This document shows positions 10,668 to 20,024 of a stretch of 25,640 nt of DNA, in pieces. Every line of letters starts with the position of its first letter. Positions within the stretch are counted from its first letter, which is position 1. A model generated the notes under the pieces. It had not been told where the DNA came from. It was given only the letters and a program-made list of their open reading frames with translations, and ran no database searches. Origin of the DNA: a virus; the IMG/VR virus record IMGVR_UViG_3300006112_000049, positions 1 to 25,640 of that record; one strand, given 5' to 3'. The position numbers and the translations under genes were made by a program.

Positions 10668-11680
10668 TGTTGATTACCTATCATGTTATATTGGTGTGCC
10701 ATTGCCCGCATACGGTCAATAAAATTAGTTGAAGTAGGAGCGGCCATTGGACTTTGTCCTCCAGCAATTTGATTTAATCTTTCAGGACCACCATATAAAT
10801 TTATGGTTGCCGCATCACCTGACGCTAAAACATTAGCCGCTTCTTGTGGTTGCAGTTGATATTGTGCACCTGCGGTATGTTGTACATTGCGGAATGCCTG
10901 TTGTGCAATACCACCTTGACCAGCTGCCAAGCGTTTGCCTAGTTCTGCGGCCTGTGCATATTGTGCGGCATCATAGGCATTCATTGCTAGACCAGCTGGA
11001 CCTAAAACTTTACCTGCACCACGTAAAACTGGACCTAAGATTCTAGAAGCTGCACCAGGAATTTCTCCTGCTTGACTTTTTAAAACATTTAAGGCAGCCA
11101 ATGCATCTGCATCATTGGCTAGATATTCTGGTAATTTATAAGTTTCTAAAGCAACTTTTCCACCTTTAGATTTAACAATTTCTCCAAGTGCATTAAGATC
11201 CTCTGGTTTTAATTTTCCAGCAATGGTATTGAATGCAGATGAACTTGCTTCTGGTACAGCACCAGCAACTTGACGACCTTGTTGTAGACTTTCTTTTGCT
11301 GCATTATATACATTGTACAAACCTTTACCAGTTTGAACACTAGCATATGGAGGTGGTATTCCAAAATGCATTGCACCAACATCAATCAATGCTGTAGCTG
11401 GATTTTTTACATAACCACCCAAGGCACCTTTACCAGCTTCAACTAATGGAGTAAGTGTCTGTCCAATAGCTTGTGGATTAATGCCAGTAGGTCCTGGCAC
11501 AGCAAACTGAGGCATTGGAGTTTGTTCTGGTATTTTGTTTATAGTTTGTTTTGTGGTTTTATTTTCACCCAAGAAGGCATCAGGATCAAATCCTTTTGCT
11601 GGTTCATTCTTAATGGTCTTTTCTTCTACAGGTGTAGATGTTTTACCTTCTAGGAATGCATCTGGATCAAAATCACTCAT
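10664..11680 (-). CDS. Putative internal virion / ejection protein
   Basis: 338 residues. The N-terminus has two copies of a DFDPDAFLEG-type motif (about residues 3-12 and 30-39), a feature I associate with internal virion or ejection proteins of short-tailed phages. After a Pro-rich linker follows an Ala/Gly-rich, helical and partly hydrophobic region with GAGKVLGPAGLAMNAYDAAQ. The ATG overlaps the stop of the transglycosylase gene by one base (TAATG). Probably part of the set of proteins expelled with the DNA. Function is inferred from context and motif only. Confidence 0.6.
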   Translation of the reverse strand: MSDFDPDAFLEGKTSTPVEEKTIKNEPAKGFDPDAFLGENKTTKQTINKIPEQTPMPQFAVPGPTGINPQAIGQTLTPLVEAGKGALGGYVKNPATALIDVGAMHFGIPPPYASVQTGKGLYNVYNAAKESLQQGRQVAGAVPEASSSAFNTIAGKLKPEDLNALGEIVKSKGGKVALETYKLPEYLANDADALAALNVLKSQAGEIPGAASRILGPVLRGAGKVLGPAGLAMNAYDAAQYAQAAELGKRLAAGQGGIAQQAFRNVQHTAGAQYQLQPQEAANVLASGDAATINLYGGPERLNQIAGGQSPMAAPTSTNFIDRMRAMAHQYNMIGNQQ

Positions 11681-14166
11681 TAGCTTACACCTAATTTAGC
11701 AAGTATTTGTGGACTACGTTTGTCTTCTGGATGACTCTTTGCCCATTCATATGCGGCCTTCTTATGTTCTTCATCTTGGTCACCAAGCATGTATTTTGGT
11801 TCTGGAGCTTCACCAGCCATTTGACGTTGGCGATTGATACCACGCTTGATTGTGTCAGTAAGGATCTGTGCATTGCGTTTAAATTCTGTTTCGCTAATAC
11901 CAGGATCACTCAAGGCAGCGCGAGCTTTGGTTGCCGCGGCACCTTCTTTGTCACTGATAGCACCACCACCTTTTAATCCGCTGAAAGCATCCAAAAACTC
12001 TTGTCCCATCAACTGATCATATTTGGCTTTCCAGTTACGTGCTTCTGTACCTGGCAATTGTAAATAACCTGTTACGCCTTTTAGACCAACGTTGGTTTCA
12101 AAGCCAGGATGGTTAATAACATCATTGACCGTGTTAAGCATTTGGTCAGCTTGTGCTTGTGTATTAGGTAATGCTTCTTTGATTTTAGCAACATCAGCCG
12201 CATGTTTGGCCAATTCTTCATCATAGGCTTTTTTGCGTGAAGCAAATGCCGCTGGCGGTTCATTAGCAAATGGCACAGGAGGAGCGCCAACACCTGGAAT
12301 ACCAGGATATGGACTTGGAACAGTACCAGCTTGTGGTGTAGGACCTGTTTTTACTTGTGCAGGAGCCGCTTGTGGTGCTTGACCTGGAACAACTGGACCT
12401 GACACTGGAGCAGGTTGTGGTGCCGCTTGTGGAACTACCGCACCACCAGATGTAGGCGTTGCTGTAGGCACTGGTTGTCCACCAGTAACAGGAGCTTGAT
12501 TAGGCGCTGCTGTCATTGGAGCCTGACTATTGATCACTTGTGGTAATGAATAGTTTGTACCATTCTCAGCATTGAATTTGGCCAAGAAATTGGCTTGTTC
12601 TTGCAATGGTTTATTAAGAAGATCATTACGCAAGGTCTGTAACTGTATAATATTTTTCGTCGCTACGTCTGAACCAATTCCGTATGCACGTAAATTGGCA
12701 CTTGAACCAGAATATACTTTACCCTGATTGTCAACTAAGCGTGGACCAAATGGCGTTGTTTGTTCATAATAAATTTCACCAGTAGTAACGTCTTGCATCT
12801 TACCAGTGTGCTGTGTAACACCTTTCATATTTAAGGTGTTGATTAGGTCTTTGCTAGACAATTCACCTTCTGAATTATAACCTTTTACAGGAGCTCCTTG
12901 ACCATTGTATTTGACCCAAGCTGGTTTGCCATCAACTATGGTTTGACCCCACATGTCACCTGCGCCAAGTTTTTGTTGTTCATTTTTGGCTAGGTCAGTT
13001 AAACCTAAACGATGAAACAAATAGGCTTTTAAATAGCTACCTTCTTCGCCTTCTTCTTTAAGAGCACGTTGCATGCCAGCACCGCCGTTGGCAACAATTT
13101 GTTGCACTTTCTTTTCAGCTTCTGCTTGCATTTTATTTTTTTCTAACTGCGTAGCGTGTTCATCAGCATAGGCACGTTTGGTAGCAGGATCAATCAAATG
13201 ATCACCTGCGTAGGTACCTTGACCTAAAGCACTTACATCGCCTGAATTTAATACAATGTGATGTACTGCTTGTTCTTCTGGAGTCATACCAACATCACTG
13301 CTTGGAATACCAGCAATGATAGGACCAATTTTTTTAGTTGTTTTTTCACCAGCTGGCATTACTTTAGCAAGGTAATCTTGTGTTTCTTTTGGAATGTAAT
13401 CTTTCCATGTGCCACCGCGTTGATCAGCGGTCTGCATGGCACGTTCAATTGTGCCAGGGCCTGCATTATAAGCGGCCGCGGCCTTTTCTGGATCTTGACC
13501 AAAATGATTATACATACCTTCAAAGTAGCGTTGACCAAACAACATGTTACCTTGTGGTGTAGCCAATTCTTGTGGAGTAGCAGGAGCTACACCATAGCCT
13601 GGTTGTGCCGCTGTGGTAGGCATGACCTGTGCTATACCAACAGCGCCTTTGGGACTGGTCACAATGGTACCATCTGGATTAAATTGTTGACCACCTGATT
13701 CAGCTTGAATCATACGACCAAATGTACCTTGTGGTGCTTGTGGTGGTGTGTATGGTTGTGGTGCAACAGGAGCAGTTGCTTGTGGCATTTGAGCAGGAGC
13801 ATTAGAAACCTGTGTGGCATTTTGAAATGGTTGCATGCCTGGCACTGGTTGTGGTGCAGGTTGCGGTGTCTGATTTGCCATGGCAGTTTGATAACTGACA
13901 GGCATTGTAGGAGCAATAGGTTGTACAGCAGTCTGTGGTGTTGTAGCCTGTGGCTGACTATTGGTGCCAACGGTTTGTTTATGTGTAACCTCAGCACTAC
14001 CATCTTGATTGTAGTTGATAGTGGTTGATTGTGGTTGCACGTTGGCCTGTGGATTATTGGTGTTGGCACCCAATTGTTGTCCAAAATAGTTGGCAAGAAA
14101 ATCGCCAGTGCTTGCGGCTGGGTTACTGCCCATTTGGTTGCCTATGTATGAAGTTAAAATTCCCAT
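11680..14166 (-). CDS. Ejection-type protein with lytic transglycosylase domain
   Basis: 828 residues. A Pro/Gln-rich head (to about 147) leads to an SLT domain at about 148-270: catalytic E156 in QAESGGQ, KGAVGIAQVMP (173-183), AAYNAGPGTIERA (231-243) and the KDYIPKETQDYLAKV end. This fold cleaves glycan strands in peptidoglycan and is used by tail or internal virion proteins to pierce the cell wall during DNA injection. A middle of unknown fold, a Pro-rich linker (about 560-640) and a helical C-terminal region with LKGGGAISDKEGAAATKARA follow. Such size and layout match internal virion proteins. AAGGAT lies about 6 nt before the ATG. Confidence 0.85.
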   Translation of the reverse strand: MGILTSYIGNQMGSNPAASTGDFLANYFGQQLGANTNNPQANVQPQSTTINYNQDGSAEVTHKQTVGTNSQPQATTPQTAVQPIAPTMPVSYQTAMANQTPQPAPQPVPGMQPFQNATQVSNAPAQMPQATAPVAPQPYTPPQAPQGTFGRMIQAESGGQQFNPDGTIVTSPKGAVGIAQVMPTTAAQPGYGVAPATPQELATPQGNMLFGQRYFEGMYNHFGQDPEKAAAAYNAGPGTIERAMQTADQRGGTWKDYIPKETQDYLAKVMPAGEKTTKKIGPIIAGIPSSDVGMTPEEQAVHHIVLNSGDVSALGQGTYAGDHLIDPATKRAYADEHATQLEKNKMQAEAEKKVQQIVANGGAGMQRALKEEGEEGSYLKAYLFHRLGLTDLAKNEQQKLGAGDMWGQTIVDGKPAWVKYNGQGAPVKGYNSEGELSSKDLINTLNMKGVTQHTGKMQDVTTGEIYYEQTTPFGPRLVDNQGKVYSGSSANLRAYGIGSDVATKNIIQLQTLRNDLLNKPLQEQANFLAKFNAENGTNYSLPQVINSQAPMTAAPNQAPVTGGQPVPTATPTSGGAVVPQAAPQPAPVSGPVVPGQAPQAAPAQVKTGPTPQAGTVPSPYPGIPGVGAPPVPFANEPPAAFASRKKAYDEELAKHAADVAKIKEALPNTQAQADQMLNTVNDVINHPGFETNVGLKGVTGYLQLPGTEARNWKAKYDQLMGQEFLDAFSGLKGGGAISDKEGAAATKARAALSDPGISETEFKRNAQILTDTIKRGINRQRQMAGEAPEPKYMLGDQDEEHKKAAYEWAKSHPEDKRSPQILAKLGVS

Positions 14167-14175
14167 TCTGGATCC

Positions 14176-14922
14176 TTATAGCGTAATGCCAGCGTTGGTT
14201 GAGTTACCTTGTTGACCAGTTGATGTAGTAGAACCAATGGTGCCACTAAATTGTGGATTGGCCTGTTGTGTACCAGCAACGCCACCATATAAATTGGCCA
14301 ATTGTTGTAGGTAACTCAATGGTGCTTGACTTGCTGTTAGACCTGCTTGTGCACCTGTTAGGCCAAGTTGTCCACCTTGTAAACCCAATGAACCAAGGCC
14401 TTGACCTGCTGTCAGTTGTTGGTTGGTGATGTTGTTTAACACTGAGCCAACTGCCTGCTGTTGATTCAACATGTTTTGGCCTGCCAATTGTTGACCTGCC
14501 AAGGCAGCACGGCTTGAACCAATTTGTCCAGCGCCACCAAAGCCTGCATTTTGTGCCGCTATGTTTTGTGCATATTGTTGTTGTGCAGGAATTAGCGCAG
14601 CATTAATTTCAGCTTGTTGATAGGCAGGGCTTGAAATATTGCTTAATGCATTGATACCAGAACTATAAGCACCAGCACCACCTTGTCCTAAATTTTGTGA
14701 TAAGGCATTGCCTGTTTGTGCTAAATTAGTGGCAGCTTGATTTACTCCACCTGCACTTTGATTATACAAATCAGTAGCAGAACCTAACACAGAACCAAGA
14801 CCTTGTGCAGCCTGTGTGCCTAATTGGGCTTGATTACCTATGTATTGTCCTTGTGTGCCACTGATTACGGGGCTGGTAGTAGTGGTCCCACTGCTACTTG
14901 TTTTACCCTGATTATAACTCAT
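14176..14922 (-). CDS. Putative DNA ejection (gp7-like) protein
   Basis: 248 residues, starting MSYNQGKTSSSGTTTTS, rich in Gln, Ala, Gly, Asn and Leu. A repetitive helical middle and the GAGQIGSSRAALAGQQL block resemble DNA-transfer proteins of P22-like phages, which commonly show G-G-S-R-Q-A-type motifs. AAGGAT lies about 8 nt before the ATG and TTAAATA 23 nt upstream. Its position directly before the transglycosylase protein supports an ejection role. Family assignment is tentative. Confidence 0.5.
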   Translation of the reverse strand: MSYNQGKTSSSGTTTTSPVISGTQGQYIGNQAQLGTQAAQGLGSVLGSATDLYNQSAGGVNQAATNLAQTGNALSQNLGQGGAGAYSSGINALSNISSPAYQQAEINAALIPAQQQYAQNIAAQNAGFGGAGQIGSSRAALAGQQLAGQNMLNQQQAVGSVLNNITNQQLTAGQGLGSLGLQGGQLGLTGAQAGLTASQAPLSYLQQLANLYGGVAGTQQANPQFSGTIGSTTSTGQQGNSTNAGITL

Positions 14923-14945
14923 ATTGCTTATCCTTGTCTATTATG

Positions 14946-14952
14946 TATTTAA
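14946..14952 (-). promoter_or_regulatory. TTAAATA late-promoter-like motif
   Basis: Minus-strand TTAAATA in the 35-nt gap before ATG 14922, with AAGGAT between. It could drive the ejection-protein genes and, through coupling, the Dps gene. Confidence 0.35.
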
Positions 14953-14957
14953 CTATA

Positions 14958-15689
14958 TTACCAATCGCCGCCAAAGTCACCGCCAAAATCGCTACTAAAA
15001 TCAAATTGGCTTGTATCAAACGTTGGTTCTATAGGTTGTATATTAAAATCGCCTGAGCCTGTAAAATCTCCACCACCACCCAGACCTAATGTGTTTAAAT
15101 CTAAATTGTTGCCTGATGTGTCTGTAATGCTACCTGATGTTAGATCAACAGGATTATATCCCAGCTCTGCATTGGTTGGTCCCATTTGTTCTGTGCTTGG
15201 CGGAGTTGTAAATTGAGTTGCAGAATTTGGACCACCAAACAAACTTTTGCTCATTGTGGTACCTGTGGAGCCAACCAATTGACTGGCCAATGAACCAGGG
15301 GCAAATCCAGAACTTGATGCAGGTGCGGCTGTGCGTGGTGCAGATGTAGCATAAGTAGGTTGTGCCGCAGGAGCAGTATAAGTAGGTTGTGCCGCAGGAG
15401 CAGTATAAGTAGGTTGTGCCGCAGGTTGTGCCGCAGGTTGAGATGTTCCACCAAATATATTGCTAACACCTTGTGCAATAGTATTACCAATACCTTGTGT
15501 TGTTTGACTTATTGGATTTTGTTGTGGTTGGTTATATACTTGTTGTTGTGGTTGACTATAAGATGGCATTGAAGATGTAGATTGATTACTTGGTGTACCA
15601 AATAAAAAATCCATCAATTCATTTTCAAATGAATTTGATCCTGAACTTGATGTTCCTGTTGATGATCCGCCGCTTTTGCCTTGACTCAT
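14958..15689 (-). CDS. Low-complexity virion-region protein
   Basis: 243 residues, starting MSQGKSGGSSTGTSSSG, mostly Ser, Gln, Pro, Thr, Ala and Gly, with a hydrophobic patch ELMDFLFGTPS. Residues near the middle hold three 9-residue tandem copies of AAQPTYTAP. The end is Asp/Phe-rich (TSQFDFSSDFGGDFGGDW), a distinctive acidic tail. GGAC lies near the start. No family is recognised; its place between tail and ejection genes suggests a virion scaffold or linker protein. Confidence 0.65.
   Translation of the reverse strand: MSQGKSGGSSTGTSSSGSNSFENELMDFLFGTPSNQSTSSMPSYSQPQQQVYNQPQQNPISQTTQGIGNTIAQGVSNIFGGTSQPAAQPAAQPTYTAPAAQPTYTAPAAQPTYATSAPRTAAPASSSGFAPGSLASQLVGSTGTTMSKSLFGGPNSATQFTTPPSTEQMGPTNAELGYNPVDLTSGSITDTSGNNLDLNTLGLGGGGDFTGSGDFNIQPIEPTFDTSQFDFSSDFGGDFGGDW
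15355..15435. repeat. 27-bp tandem repeat, three copies
   Basis: Unit GTAGGTTGTGCCGCAGGAGC plus AGTATAA begins at 15355, 15382 and 15409. The third copy diverges after its first 16 bases into a 12-base GTTGTGCCGCAG repeat. It encodes the AAQPTYTAP repeats of the minus-strand gene. Near-identical at DNA level, so likely recent and slippage-prone. Confidence 0.85.
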
Positions 15690-15690
15690 T

Positions 15691-16524
15691 TTATTGTCCT
15701 TGTGGTGCCACTGGCGTTAAATTGGTAGGATTAATTGTTTGTATAGATGTAGGACCAACCAATTTACCAAGATTGGTTGTTGGACCTGATACAGGAGCAC
15801 TACTTGCACCCATCGCATATCCTGGATTAATACCAGGTGCAGTCAGTTTGTTAAATTGTAAATTGCCAGGTGCAATAGTTGCGGCCTGTGCAGGCGCAGC
15901 ACTTGAACTACTGCTACTAGATTTATTACTTAATAAATTTGATAATAAAGCACCAACCCCAGCACCTGCGGCTAACATACCCAATGTTCCCAATAAACCG
16001 CTACTGCTGCCATTGTTATTTGTATTAGTTGATCCACCCAACAAACTACCTAATAGGCCTTTATTTTGTGTTCCAGTTTGTGTTCCACCTTGTTGCTGAA
16101 TAGTTTGTTGGGCGGCTTGTTGTGCAGCCTGTTGTGCAGCCGCTGTGGTAGCAGGTGTAGATGGTATTGGATTACCATATTGATCATATCCACCACTTTG
16201 ATTTTGTGTCACAACATTGCCGTTGTGATCCACGGTAACAAGGTTACCATTGGCATCTGTAGTGGTTGTGGTATCTGTTGGAGTATATTGATATGGACCT
16301 GCTTGCCCAATCACGTTGCCATTGCTGTCAACCAATTGACCTTTGCTGTCATAGGTCACTGATTGGCCAGTTGAATCAACTTGATTGCCATTGATATCAC
16401 TATAGCCAGTTGGTGAACCTGGGTCAGGGTACACACCTGTATCAGTGCTAGGTGTATAACTATAATCTGGTGCTATTGGAGTAGTATCACCCCAATAACT
16501 GCCGCTATCTAAATTTTCATCCAT
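15691..16524 (-). CDS. Repetitive virion-region protein with hydrophobic segment
   Basis: 277 residues, starting MDENLDSGSYWGDTTP. Residues about 45-115 contain several D-x-N-G-N repeats (DSNGNVIG, DANGNLV, DHNGNVV), suggesting short beta turns, possibly calcium-binding. A Gln/Ala-rich stretch (TAAAQQAAQQAAQQT) and a Gly/Leu hydrophobic segment (LLGTLGMLAAGAGVGALLS) follow, then a Ser run. The hydrophobic segment could span a membrane during ejection. A TTAAATA lies 21 nt upstream; the ribosome binding site is weak (GAAAGA). No family recognised. Confidence 0.6.
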   Translation of the reverse strand: MDENLDSGSYWGDTTPIAPDYSYTPSTDTGVYPDPGSPTGYSDINGNQVDSTGQSVTYDSKGQLVDSNGNVIGQAGPYQYTPTDTTTTTDANGNLVTVDHNGNVVTQNQSGGYDQYGNPIPSTPATTAAAQQAAQQAAQQTIQQQGGTQTGTQNKGLLGSLLGGSTNTNNNGSSSGLLGTLGMLAAGAGVGALLSNLLSNKSSSSSSSAAPAQAATIAPGNLQFNKLTAPGINPGYAMGASSAPVSGPTTNLGKLVGPTSIQTINPTNLTPVAPQGQ

Positions 16525-16545
16525 AATTGTGTCTTTCGCTATCTA

Positions 16546-16552
16546 TATTTAA
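16546..16552 (-). promoter_or_regulatory. TTAAATA late-promoter-like motif
   Basis: Minus-strand TTAAATA in the 32-nt gap before ATG 16524, at 21 nt from the start codon, close to the spacing seen at 14946 and 5288. Confidence 0.35.
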
Positions 16553-16556
16553 CCCT

Positions 16557-16817
16557 TTATAACCAAGTGGGTTTGGTTGGCCACGCAATGTTATTTGGAA
16601 AGGTTGATTGTTGCGGTACATCCAATAACGCCTGTCTATATGCGGCTAATTCTTGTTGTTGTTCTGCAGTCAATGCGGCATAACGTATAGGATTTATTGT
16701 ATCTACATTGTCTTTTAACAATTGATCACGAGCATTTCTTGCGCCATCTTCTAATCCAATACGATTAACAGGAGTAGGTAATACGATAGTACTAAAATCA
16801 GGATTATTAATTATCAT
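16557..16817 (-). CDS. Small tail-assembly-type protein
   Basis: 86 residues, starting MIINNPDFSTIVLPTPVN. The region from residue 24 (GARNARDQLLKDNVDTIN) to the C-terminus shows a pattern familiar in small phage tail-fibre assembly proteins: AAYRQALLDVPQQSTFP, then a W-P-x-P-x-W type end (IAWPTKPTWL). In that family the segment is near the C-terminus and the protein helps fibre folding or attachment. Position directly after a fibre gene fits. Family is tentative. AAGAGAT lies upstream of the ATG. Confidence 0.7.
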   Translation of the reverse strand: MIINNPDFSTIVLPTPVNRIGLEDGARNARDQLLKDNVDTINPIRYAALTAEQQQELAAYRQALLDVPQQSTFPNNIAWPTKPTWL

Positions 16818-16818
16818 A

Positions 16819-18390
16819 TTATCTCTTATAATTTGTAACCGTTACACCATAGGTACCAAGTGTAACATTTGATTGTATAGGTTTTACATTGCTGGTTTGA
16901 CTAATGTATGCACCCCAAAGCCAGTAATAACCCACATTAGTAGGACTTGTAATAGTAAAAACATCAACAATAGAAACTGCTGACAATCTTACTGGTAGCA
17001 ATGTTTGCGTTGTTTGTGCATAGGTAGCATTAAATTGTTGACTAGCTGGTGTGGTTATAAATGTTTGACTAATAGGAGTAAAATTAATACCATCAGTAGT
17101 ACGATATAATTCAGCATACATTTGTGGTACACCAAATATGCCATTGGTATTGGTAACTCCAGAAACATCAAGATATCCGCTAATAACATTAGTAACTATT
17201 GATGTAGTTGCTTGTACAACACCACCAGCTGGAATTAAATTTCCAGTAAGATAATTATAATAAGATCCATCATAACTACCAAAACTTACAATAGGATTAT
17301 TAATAACATAACCGCTATTATTAACTGCGCCTGTAGTAGTTGCAGAGTTAAGTTGCATTGTGCTGGTTGCAACGGTATTGGCATTTAGATTGGCACTGGT
17401 AATCAAACCAGCTACCGTTAGATTGCCACCAATAACAGCATTGTTGCCAATAACCAAATTATTACCAATAACACCATTGTTACCAATTGTAATGTTGCCA
17501 CCAAAATAAGCATCACCTACATTACTGGTCATCCAAAAACCATAACCTGAATTTACACCTGGAGTAACACCATAACTGGTGATGGTGCTGGTTATTGTAG
17601 TATTGGCGGTAATCAAGTTACCTGTAATTGTTCCTGGAACAATCAAATTACCAGTAATAGTATTTTGTGCTACCAAGTTGCCTGTAATAGTATTAAGGGC
17701 AATCAATGATCCTGTCAAGGTCTGGCTTTGAACTAAATTGCCAGTAATTGTGCTTAATGCTATTTGTGCGTTGGTCAGTGTGCGTGAAGCAATTTGTAAT
17801 GCTGTGATTGCTTGATCTTGGATATTGGTGCCAATGATGGTATTGGCCGCAATTGCCACATTGGTTACCGCACCTGGTTGTATGCTATTGGCCACCACAA
17901 TGCTGTTGGCCAAGTTTTGTAAAAAAATTGGTTGGTCATCTATGACAGGAGTATAATAAATGCTAGGTGCTACCGTGGCAACTGCAAAATAAACTTTACC
18001 ACCGCCTAGGTTGGTATGATATAAACCTTTGGTAGTACCAAATCCACCTGCTACCTGCACCCATTGATAATCAACTGGATTATTACTAATACTACCATCT
18101 GTGGTATTGTGTGTGCCATAATATGTGGCCATTGTGCTGTTGCTGGTAAATCCTGTACCACCAGTGCTGCTGTTGGCATATTTGATGTTTACATAATCAT
18201 ACAAATAACTCAAGGTACCCACAGAGTTACTTGACAACGCACCTGTGTTAGAGTTAACGGTTACCACATTACCAGCCTGTGCAATAATAGCATTGGCTGA
18301 TAAGTTAGGAGGTAAATTAGCCAAAAGATAATTTACACTTGATATTACATCACCATAACTGGTATTGGTATCTAATGCAAAATTTGACAT
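16819..18390 (-). CDS. Putative tail fibre protein with ITGNLV repeats
   Basis: 523 residues from ATG 18390 (MSNFALDTNTSYGDVISSVN), which overlaps the upstream stop as TAATG, matching other junctions here. The longer ORF to 18444 is less likely. A receptor-like N-terminal region is followed by about five NTITGNL-type repeats and IGNN hexapeptide-like repeats (VIGNNLVIGNNAVIGGNL), which suggests a beta-helical shaft. The end has a beta-rich head. Likely a fibre or tailspike attached to the tail; receptor unknown. Confidence 0.7.
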   Translation of the reverse strand: MSNFALDTNTSYGDVISSVNYLLANLPPNLSANAIIAQAGNVVTVNSNTGALSSNSVGTLSYLYDYVNIKYANSSTGGTGFTSNSTMATYYGTHNTTDGSISNNPVDYQWVQVAGGFGTTKGLYHTNLGGGKVYFAVATVAPSIYYTPVIDDQPIFLQNLANSIVVANSIQPGAVTNVAIAANTIIGTNIQDQAITALQIASRTLTNAQIALSTITGNLVQSQTLTGSLIALNTITGNLVAQNTITGNLIVPGTITGNLITANTTITSTITSYGVTPGVNSGYGFWMTSNVGDAYFGGNITIGNNGVIGNNLVIGNNAVIGGNLTVAGLITSANLNANTVATSTMQLNSATTTGAVNNSGYVINNPIVSFGSYDGSYYNYLTGNLIPAGGVVQATTSIVTNVISGYLDVSGVTNTNGIFGVPQMYAELYRTTDGINFTPISQTFITTPASQQFNATYAQTTQTLLPVRLSAVSIVDVFTITSPTNVGYYWLWGAYISQTSNVKPIQSNVTLGTYGVTVTNYKR

Positions 18391-20024
18391 TAATGAGTAT
18401 CCTGAACAACCGTTACTTGCCAGTTGGCCGCTGATAATTGCCAACTGCTTACATTACTGGTAGTTCCAACCTGTATACTAACCACACGTGCTTCATTCTG
18501 ATCAATCTGCACCCATGGATTACTTGTTTGTATTGGCATGGTCACATTGGCATTGTATGTTGCAGTATTGGCCACGCAGTCTGCTCCGCCTACAGCAATG
18601 GTAACATTGCCCGTGCCATATACTTCTGGCAACACACGATGCACCAACACACTTGCTGAATATGGTTGACCAAAACTAATATTGTCACGTTCAAATAGGC
18701 TTGTGATTGCACCACCGCCAATAAAACTTGTGCCAACGTCTTTTTGTACTAATTGCGAATTAATACTATAGGTACTATACACAACACCGCGTGTGGCCAG
18801 ATTAAATTGTCCACCAAACACACGTGGTGCTTCAGTGGCCATAGTTGCTGCGGCAACCTGACGTGGTGGATTCCAAATTTGTAAATCATAACGATATGAC
18901 AACATTTGGTTACAAGTACCTGTTGAATTTAAATCTGGGTAATAGATCTCAATCTGATATTTTTCAGTATTGTTAATCATAAAAATCTGATTGGTATAGT
19001 TGGCATTTAAATTGTTATAAAAATAATTTTTGATCTTTTGATCGCCCAATGGAGTAAATGTACCACCATTAAACATCCAAATATCTCTGGCATCTACACC
19101 ATAGGCCACAGAGTCAACCACAGCCCAGCAGTTTTCATTTATAAGTCCACGACCTTGGCTGACAATCTTGATACCAAATACAGGTGCATAACTTGACTGA
19201 TATGCAATAGGTGACATGACCACGGTGTCCCAATAACTGCATATATAAAAGTTACCATTTAAACTAAAACCATCAATAGCTGGACCACGCACTGGTATGG
19301 CCAATTCGTTGGCCACGTTGTTGATGGTTGGTACCCAGGTTGTTGGACCTGAGTTGACGCCAAAGTTTTGACTCCAGCGTATGGTGGTTGGTAAATTTTG
19401 TACGGTGCCAGGCGTTGGTGAAACCACACCTGGAGCTACCACACCTGTTAGATTTCCTGCTACCAATAATGATCCCAGGTTAGGACTATTGTACACACGT
19501 AAAAAGCCTGCTGTTAGACTTGAATACAAAGGAACAATATTTCCAAAAATATCATAACTGACATCATAGTTCCAAATATAGTTGTCTGGTGCATTGTCAT
19601 ACAATCTGATCTGATTCCATTGACCAGGTTCAAAATACATAGGAGGATTGGTTTGATCGTTTAAAAATACCACGGCGCCACACCAACTGGCTGTAATAAC
19701 GGTATTGACACTATATCCTGTAAATGTGCCAACGCTGGGTGTAATATTGGTAATACCAGCGGTGTCAATTGCGTACCATTTACCTTGACTGGTAGCAACA
19801 ATAAACCAATAGTTATTATTGACATCAAAGCCAGATGTAACAAATATTGGATTGCCAGGAATACTGCTTAGTATTCCCACTTCGCCTAGAACACTTTTAA
19901 CTGATCTTACATCAGTTTCTATGTTTTGACCCACATTATATTCATTGGCTCCTAATGCACTGGATGGTACATCAGGAGTGAATGTCATGTTGGTAAAAGG
20001 CGTTTTAACCGTTTGCATTGCCAT
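18390..20024 (-). CDS. Tail accessory protein, P22 gp10-like
   Basis: 544 residues, starting MAMQTVKTPFTNMTFTPDVP. Beta-rich with repeated aromatic/Gly strands (NYWFIVATSQGKWYAIDT, AGFLRVYNSP, DIWMFNGGTFTPLGDQKIK, RYDLQIWNPP), consistent with a beta-propeller such as P22 gp10, the packaged-DNA stabilisation / tail-hub protein. Such proteins form the hexameric nozzle that closes the portal after packaging. AAGGAT lies about 6 nt before the ATG. Placement with fibre genes fits; an alternative is a generic tail-tube protein. Assignment is by fold-like features, not by search. Confidence 0.55.
   Translation of the reverse strand: MAMQTVKTPFTNMTFTPDVPSSALGANEYNVGQNIETDVRSVKSVLGEVGILSSIPGNPIFVTSGFDVNNNYWFIVATSQGKWYAIDTAGITNITPSVGTFTGYSVNTVITASWCGAVVFLNDQTNPPMYFEPGQWNQIRLYDNAPDNYIWNYDVSYDIFGNIVPLYSSLTAGFLRVYNSPNLGSLLVAGNLTGVVAPGVVSPTPGTVQNLPTTIRWSQNFGVNSGPTTWVPTINNVANELAIPVRGPAIDGFSLNGNFYICSYWDTVVMSPIAYQSSYAPVFGIKIVSQGRGLINENCWAVVDSVAYGVDARDIWMFNGGTFTPLGDQKIKNYFYNNLNANYTNQIFMINNTEKYQIEIYYPDLNSTGTCNQMLSYRYDLQIWNPPRQVAAATMATEAPRVFGGQFNLATRGVVYSTYSINSQLVQKDVGTSFIGGGAITSLFERDNISFGQPYSASVLVHRVLPEVYGTGNVTIAVGGADCVANTATYNANVTMPIQTSNPWVQIDQNEARVVSIQVGTTSNVSSWQLSAANWQVTVVQDTH

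Noticed and set aside
13258-13698. 146-aa plus-strand ORF opposite the transglycosylase gene
   Set aside because: It lies wholly inside a minus-strand gene with clear SLT motifs. Composition (many Cys, Trp, His) is that of an antisense shadow.
15590-16099. 169-aa plus-strand ORF
   Set aside because: Shadow of the low-complexity minus-strand genes; hydrophobic Pro/Leu/Val runs mirror Gln/Gly/Asn codons of the opposite strand. No ribosome binding site.
18391-18444. 18-residue extension of the 523-aa fibre
   Set aside because: The ATG at 18390 forms a TAATG junction as at several other genes here, and the extension lies inside the preceding gene.
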